From contig JALWTJ010000001.1 in assembly GCA_027082895.1 (NCBI GenBank), forward strand, positions 1-9,849: a DNA stretch of 9,849 bases. The letters are read 5' to 3'. Origin of the DNA: Hyphomicrobiales bacterium (GTDB taxonomy: Bacteria; Pseudomonadota; Alphaproteobacteria; Rhizobiales; Devosiaceae). Numbering within the stretch: the stretch's first letter is position 1; every line of letters begins with the position of its first letter. Below are positions 8,180 to 9,849 of the stretch, one piece after another. The position numbers and the translations under genes were made by a program. The notes below the pieces were generated by a model, which did no database searches, had not been told where the DNA came from, and saw only the letters and a program-made list of their open reading frames with translations.

Positions 8180-8208
8180 CATTACATCAACATTAAAAAA
8201 CGGTAATG
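8180..8208. repeat. Inverted repeat CATTAC-N17-GTAATG over the protease promoter
   Basis: CATTAC at 8180-8185 and GTAATG at 8203-8208 are perfect inverted 6-mers separated by 17 nt. They enclose the candidate -10 box at 8192-8197. This could be a dimeric operator overlapping the promoter, or chance in an AT-rich intergenic stretch. Confidence 0.4.
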
Positions 8209-8220
8209 CTTGGGGCTAAA
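8192..8220 (-). promoter_or_regulatory. Candidate promoter of the Do protease gene
   Basis: On the minus strand TTTAGC (8215-8220) and TTTAAT (8192-8197) are separated by 17 nt. The -10 matches consensus at 5 of 6 positions and the -35 at only 3 of 6, which would suit an activator-dependent promoter. The predicted transcript start is near 8185, giving a leader of about 75 nt before the ATG at 8110. I did not recognise a sigma-E-type promoter. Confidence 0.4.
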
Positions 8221-8223
8221 TCG

Positions 8224-8238
8224 TGACAGGAACTGTCA
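8224..8238. promoter_or_regulatory. Palindrome TGACAG-N3-CTGTCA, possible operator
   Basis: This perfect 6-bp inverted repeat with a 3-nt centre lies just upstream of the candidate -35 box of the protease promoter, centred about 46 nt before the predicted transcript start. That is a usual place for an activator site. It also overlaps the transporter stop codon (8236-8238). As RNA it could form a short hairpin at the end of the transporter message, but no T run follows on the minus strand. Confidence 0.45.
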
Positions 8239-8997
8239 AATTCCCAGCCAGGCACGCCGGGCGAGATCAAGAGCCACCAGGGTCAGGATGAGGCGGAAGG
8301 CAATCCGGAACATGCGTTCGGGCACCCGGTCCAGCAGCAGGCCGCCGCCATAGGTGCCGATAAAGCCGCTGATGACCATGGCCAGAATCAGGGGCACATA
8401 TTGCCAGAAGGCAAATCCGAACAGGCTGAAGGCAACGAACTTGAAGATGTTCTGCCCCGTCATCAGAAAAGCATGAGTGCCCACGATCTGGCGCCGGTCG
8501 GTCAGGTTGCGCAGGAAGGAAATGACGAGAGGCCCGGAAATGCCCACGATCATGCCGACAAAACTGGTGAACGTGCCGGCGATGGTGGTGCTGAGGGGAC
8601 CACGGCCGTTGATGGCCGGCTTGGGTGCCCACACCGTATAGAGCAGGAACAGGGCAATGGCCCCCCTGAACCAGCTTTCGGGCAGCCAGAAGGCAACCCG
8701 TGCCCCAAGGAGAGCGCCAAGGGCCGACCCCAGAATGAACCAGCCGGCAAAATCCCACTGGATATAGGCGCGGCGCAGCACGGCGCGGCCACCATTGGAT
8801 CCCAGCTGGATGGCCCCGTGCACGGGCACGAGGACGGCCGGGGGCAGAAAAAGACTCATGACCGCAATCAGCAGAGAACCGCCCCCAAGGCCGAATGTGG
8901 CGGTAATGGCCGACGTCAGGGCACTCAGGGCCACGAGAAAAAGGCTGGTGGCCGGGCTCAGGCCGGGCGCAGAAACGATCGAAAGAAGCTCATTCAT
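8236..8997 (-). CDS. TauE/SafE (TSUP) family membrane transporter
   Basis: This is an integral membrane protein of the TSUP family (Pfam TauE/SafE, formerly DUF81). Members export or take up small sulfur-containing or organic anions such as sulfite, sulfoacetate or taurine-derived acids; the substrate here is unknown. From the ATG at 8997 it has 253 aa, the common family length, with about eight hydrophobic helices. The family's glycine-rich motif FGLGGGSLL is at 35-43 in the first half, and a related region, SFVGMIVGISGPLV, is at 145-158 in the second. The positive loop RVPERMFR precedes the last helix. The start is uncertain: a GTG at 9072 would add 25 hydrophilic residues and lies about 35 nt from a candidate promoter, but neither start has a recognisable ribosome binding site. 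The stop codon falls inside the palindrome in front of the protease promoter. I do not remember a TSUP gene at this point in the conserved ccm-degP cluster, so it may be a lineage-specific insertion. Confidence 0.88.
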   Translation of the reverse strand: MNELLSIVSAPGLSPATSLFLVALSALTSAITATFGLGGGSLLIAVMSLFLPPAVLVPVHGAIQLGSNGGRAVLRRAYIQWDFAGWFILGSALGALLGARVAFWLPESWFRGAIALFLLYTVWAPKPAINGRGPLSTTIAGTFTSFVGMIVGISGPLVISFLRNLTDRRQIVGTHAFLMTGQNIFKFVAFSLFGFAFWQYVPLILAMVISGFIGTYGGGLLLDRVPERMFRIAFRLILTLVALDLARRAWLGI

Positions 8998-9113
8998 GGG
9001 GAAGGGTGCGAAGCCGCCACGGGATGCAACGGGGCTGCGGTGGCGGTCTTGTTCCTTGTGCCTGGTTGTCACTTTGCGAATGACTGCGAAGACATTCGTC
9101 CATGGGTGACACG

Positions 9114-9142
9114 GCTATAGCGGGAAAGCCGTCAAAGTTCAA
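9114..9142 (-). promoter_or_regulatory. Candidate sigma-70-like promoter for the TSUP gene
   Basis: On the minus strand TTGAAC (9137-9142) and TATAGC (9114-9119) are spaced by 17 nt, each matching four of six consensus positions. The predicted transcript start is near 9107. It lies between ccmH and the transporter gene, suggesting that the transporter is expressed separately from the ccm genes. Confidence 0.45.
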
Positions 9143-9145
9143 ACC

Positions 9146-9178
9146 GCCGGCAGCAGCATGGGCTCGCCCCTGCCCGGC
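9146..9178 (-). terminator. GC-rich hairpin downstream of ccmH
   Basis: GCCGGCAG (9146-9153) can pair with CTGCCCGGC (9170-9178) with one bulged base, and GGGC-TC-GCCC (9160-9169) is a second small inverted repeat inside it. On the minus strand it is followed by GGTTTGAACTTTG, which is T-containing but not a clean T run. It may end or protect the ccm transcript; evidence for termination is weak. Confidence 0.3.
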
Positions 9179-9214
9179 TTCACCTTCTGTCCGACCTGTT
9201 TTTTGCTAAAATCG

Positions 9215-9739
9215 TCAACTGTTCAGGGAATCGGATTTCTCGATCAGGGATTGCAACGCCTCCTCCTCCTCCGGCGTCATGCGGACAGCGCCGGCCATGG
9301 CGGCGTTGCGCTTGCGAATGCGCCTCACGTTCCAGATCAGGACAAGAATGCCGATGGCCAGCACCACGGGCGCGGCAATCCACAGGGCAAGATTGTGCAG
9401 GGAAAAGCTCGGATTGAGCAGCACGAACTCCCCGTAGCGATCCACCAGATAGGCCACTACCTGGGCATCCGAATCACCGGCCACCAGCCGCTCACGCACC
9501 AGCAGGCGCAGATCCCGGGCCAGTTCGGCGTCCGAATCATCAATGGTCTGGTTCTGACACACGAGGCAGCGCAGACCGCTGGAAATGGCCCGGGCGCGCG
9601 CTTCCAGAACCGGATCATCCAGCATTTCGTCGGGATTGACCGCCAGGGCGGGGGAAACCAGCACCGGAGACATCAGGGCAGCAAGAACAAGCAGCACCGT
9701 GCCAAGGGAAAAGAAACGTCTTGCAGCCATCCATATCAT
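9215..9739 (-). CDS. ccmH: Cytochrome c maturation protein CcmH (CycL)
   Basis: CcmH is the thiol-redox subunit of the cytochrome c haem lyase. It works with CcmF at the periplasmic face to hand reduced CXXCH apocytochrome to haem. The 174-aa product has an N-terminal signal/anchor (about 8-33, ending SPALA), the family motif LRCLVCQNQTI with redox cysteines Cys58 and Cys61, the helical-bundle region with RDLRLLVRERL and VVAYLVDRYGEFVLLNP, a C-terminal membrane helix (about 117-137), and a charged cytoplasmic tail containing MTPEEEEAL. It corresponds to the short CcmH/CycL form without the TPR (CcmI-like) extension. The ATG at 9739 overlaps the ccmF stop codon as ATGA, indicating translational coupling; AAGGCGG upstream may serve as ribosome binding site. 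No ccmG (thioredoxin-like) gene lies between ccmF and ccmH, as in the rhizobial cycK-cycL arrangement. Confidence 0.95.
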   Translation of the reverse strand: MIWMAARRFFSLGTVLLVLAALMSPVLVSPALAVNPDEMLDDPVLEARARAISSGLRCLVCQNQTIDDSDAELARDLRLLVRERLVAGDSDAQVVAYLVDRYGEFVLLNPSFSLHNLALWIAAPVVLAIGILVLIWNVRRIRKRNAAMAGAVRMTPEEEEALQSLIEKSDSLNS

Positions 9740-9849
9740 TGTACTGTTACCGCCTTTTTTTCATGCGCACGACTCGCCGCCGATTTGGGCACACCAACCC
9801 GCAATTTCCGGTCGGTAAGGGAAATGAACCCGGCCAGCGCCATCAGCAG
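9736..9849 (-). CDS. ccmF: C-terminal end of CcmF haem lyase subunit (partial)
   Basis: Only the last 37 codons are in the window; the gene continues past the right edge. The translation begins LLMALAGFISLTDRKLRVG, which matches the usual CcmF ending: the tail of a last membrane helix, then a short basic cytoplasmic tail containing a LxDRxxR-type motif. The TGA stop overlaps the ccmH start by 4 nt. CcmF is the large membrane subunit that holds haem and forms the thioether-ligating complex with CcmH. The identification rests on this short tail plus the ccmH neighbour. A run of seven A residues near the end is discussed as a possible frameshift site. Confidence 0.75.
   Translation of the reverse strand: MLMALAGFISLTDRKLRVGVPKSAASRAHEKKAVTVQ

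Noticed and set aside
8111..8235. CpxR-type box (paired GTAAA) or sigma-E-type promoter before the protease
   Set aside because: I looked for both because of the Cpx/sigma-E control of degP in enterics and found neither; GTAATG occurs only as half of an inverted repeat.
1..9849. Mobile elements, CRISPR arrays, tRNA/rRNA or a defence or other novel gene system
   Set aside because: No transposase-like frame, no spaced direct-repeat array, no cloverleaf or rRNA-like stretch was seen, and all substantial frames belong to familiar families.

Overview
The window looks like a chromosomal stretch from a GC-rich alphaproteobacterium. This rests on gene order and protein style: the end of ccmF, ccmH (cycL), a Do-family protease, an OmpR-type two-component pair and glnE follow one another on the minus strand, an order I recall from rhizobia and relatives (cycHJKL-degP-regulator-kinase-glnE). 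The histidine kinase at the left edge also has the DHp sequence style common in Alphaproteobacteria. I cannot name a genus.

Layout, left to right. Positions 68-1249 (+) encode an orphan membrane histidine kinase. It converges on glnE (1302-4238, -), the bifunctional adenylyltransferase/deadenylase of glutamine synthetase. Upstream of glnE, a short hairpin with a T-rich tail (4348-4369) probably ends transcription of the two-component operon: sensor kinase (4375-5874, -) and OmpR/PhoB regulator (5867-6538, -), which overlap by 8 nt. A strong 16-bp hairpin (6573-6607) separates the regulator from a periplasmic Do/HtrA serine protease with two PDZ domains (6623-8110, -). Next are a TauE/SafE-family (TSUP) membrane transporter (8236-8997 or 9072, -), ccmH (9215-9739, -) and the last 37 codons of ccmF (9736-9849, -, running off the window). 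Every gene except the left-edge kinase is on the minus strand, so transcription runs right to left.

The genes fall into three themes: cytochrome c maturation (CcmF/CcmH haem lyase), envelope protein quality control with its probable sensor-regulator pair, and nitrogen control (GlnE). Direct control of the protease by the neighbouring pair is an inference from position.

I saw no mobile element, CRISPR array, tRNA or rRNA, and I do not think the window holds an undescribed defence or mobile system. The points most worth a second look are small: the arrangement of inverted repeats at the protease promoter, a correctly phased -1 slippery heptamer at the ccmF/ccmH overlap, the strand-biased hairpin between protease and regulator, and the transporter gene inserted between ccmH and the protease gene.
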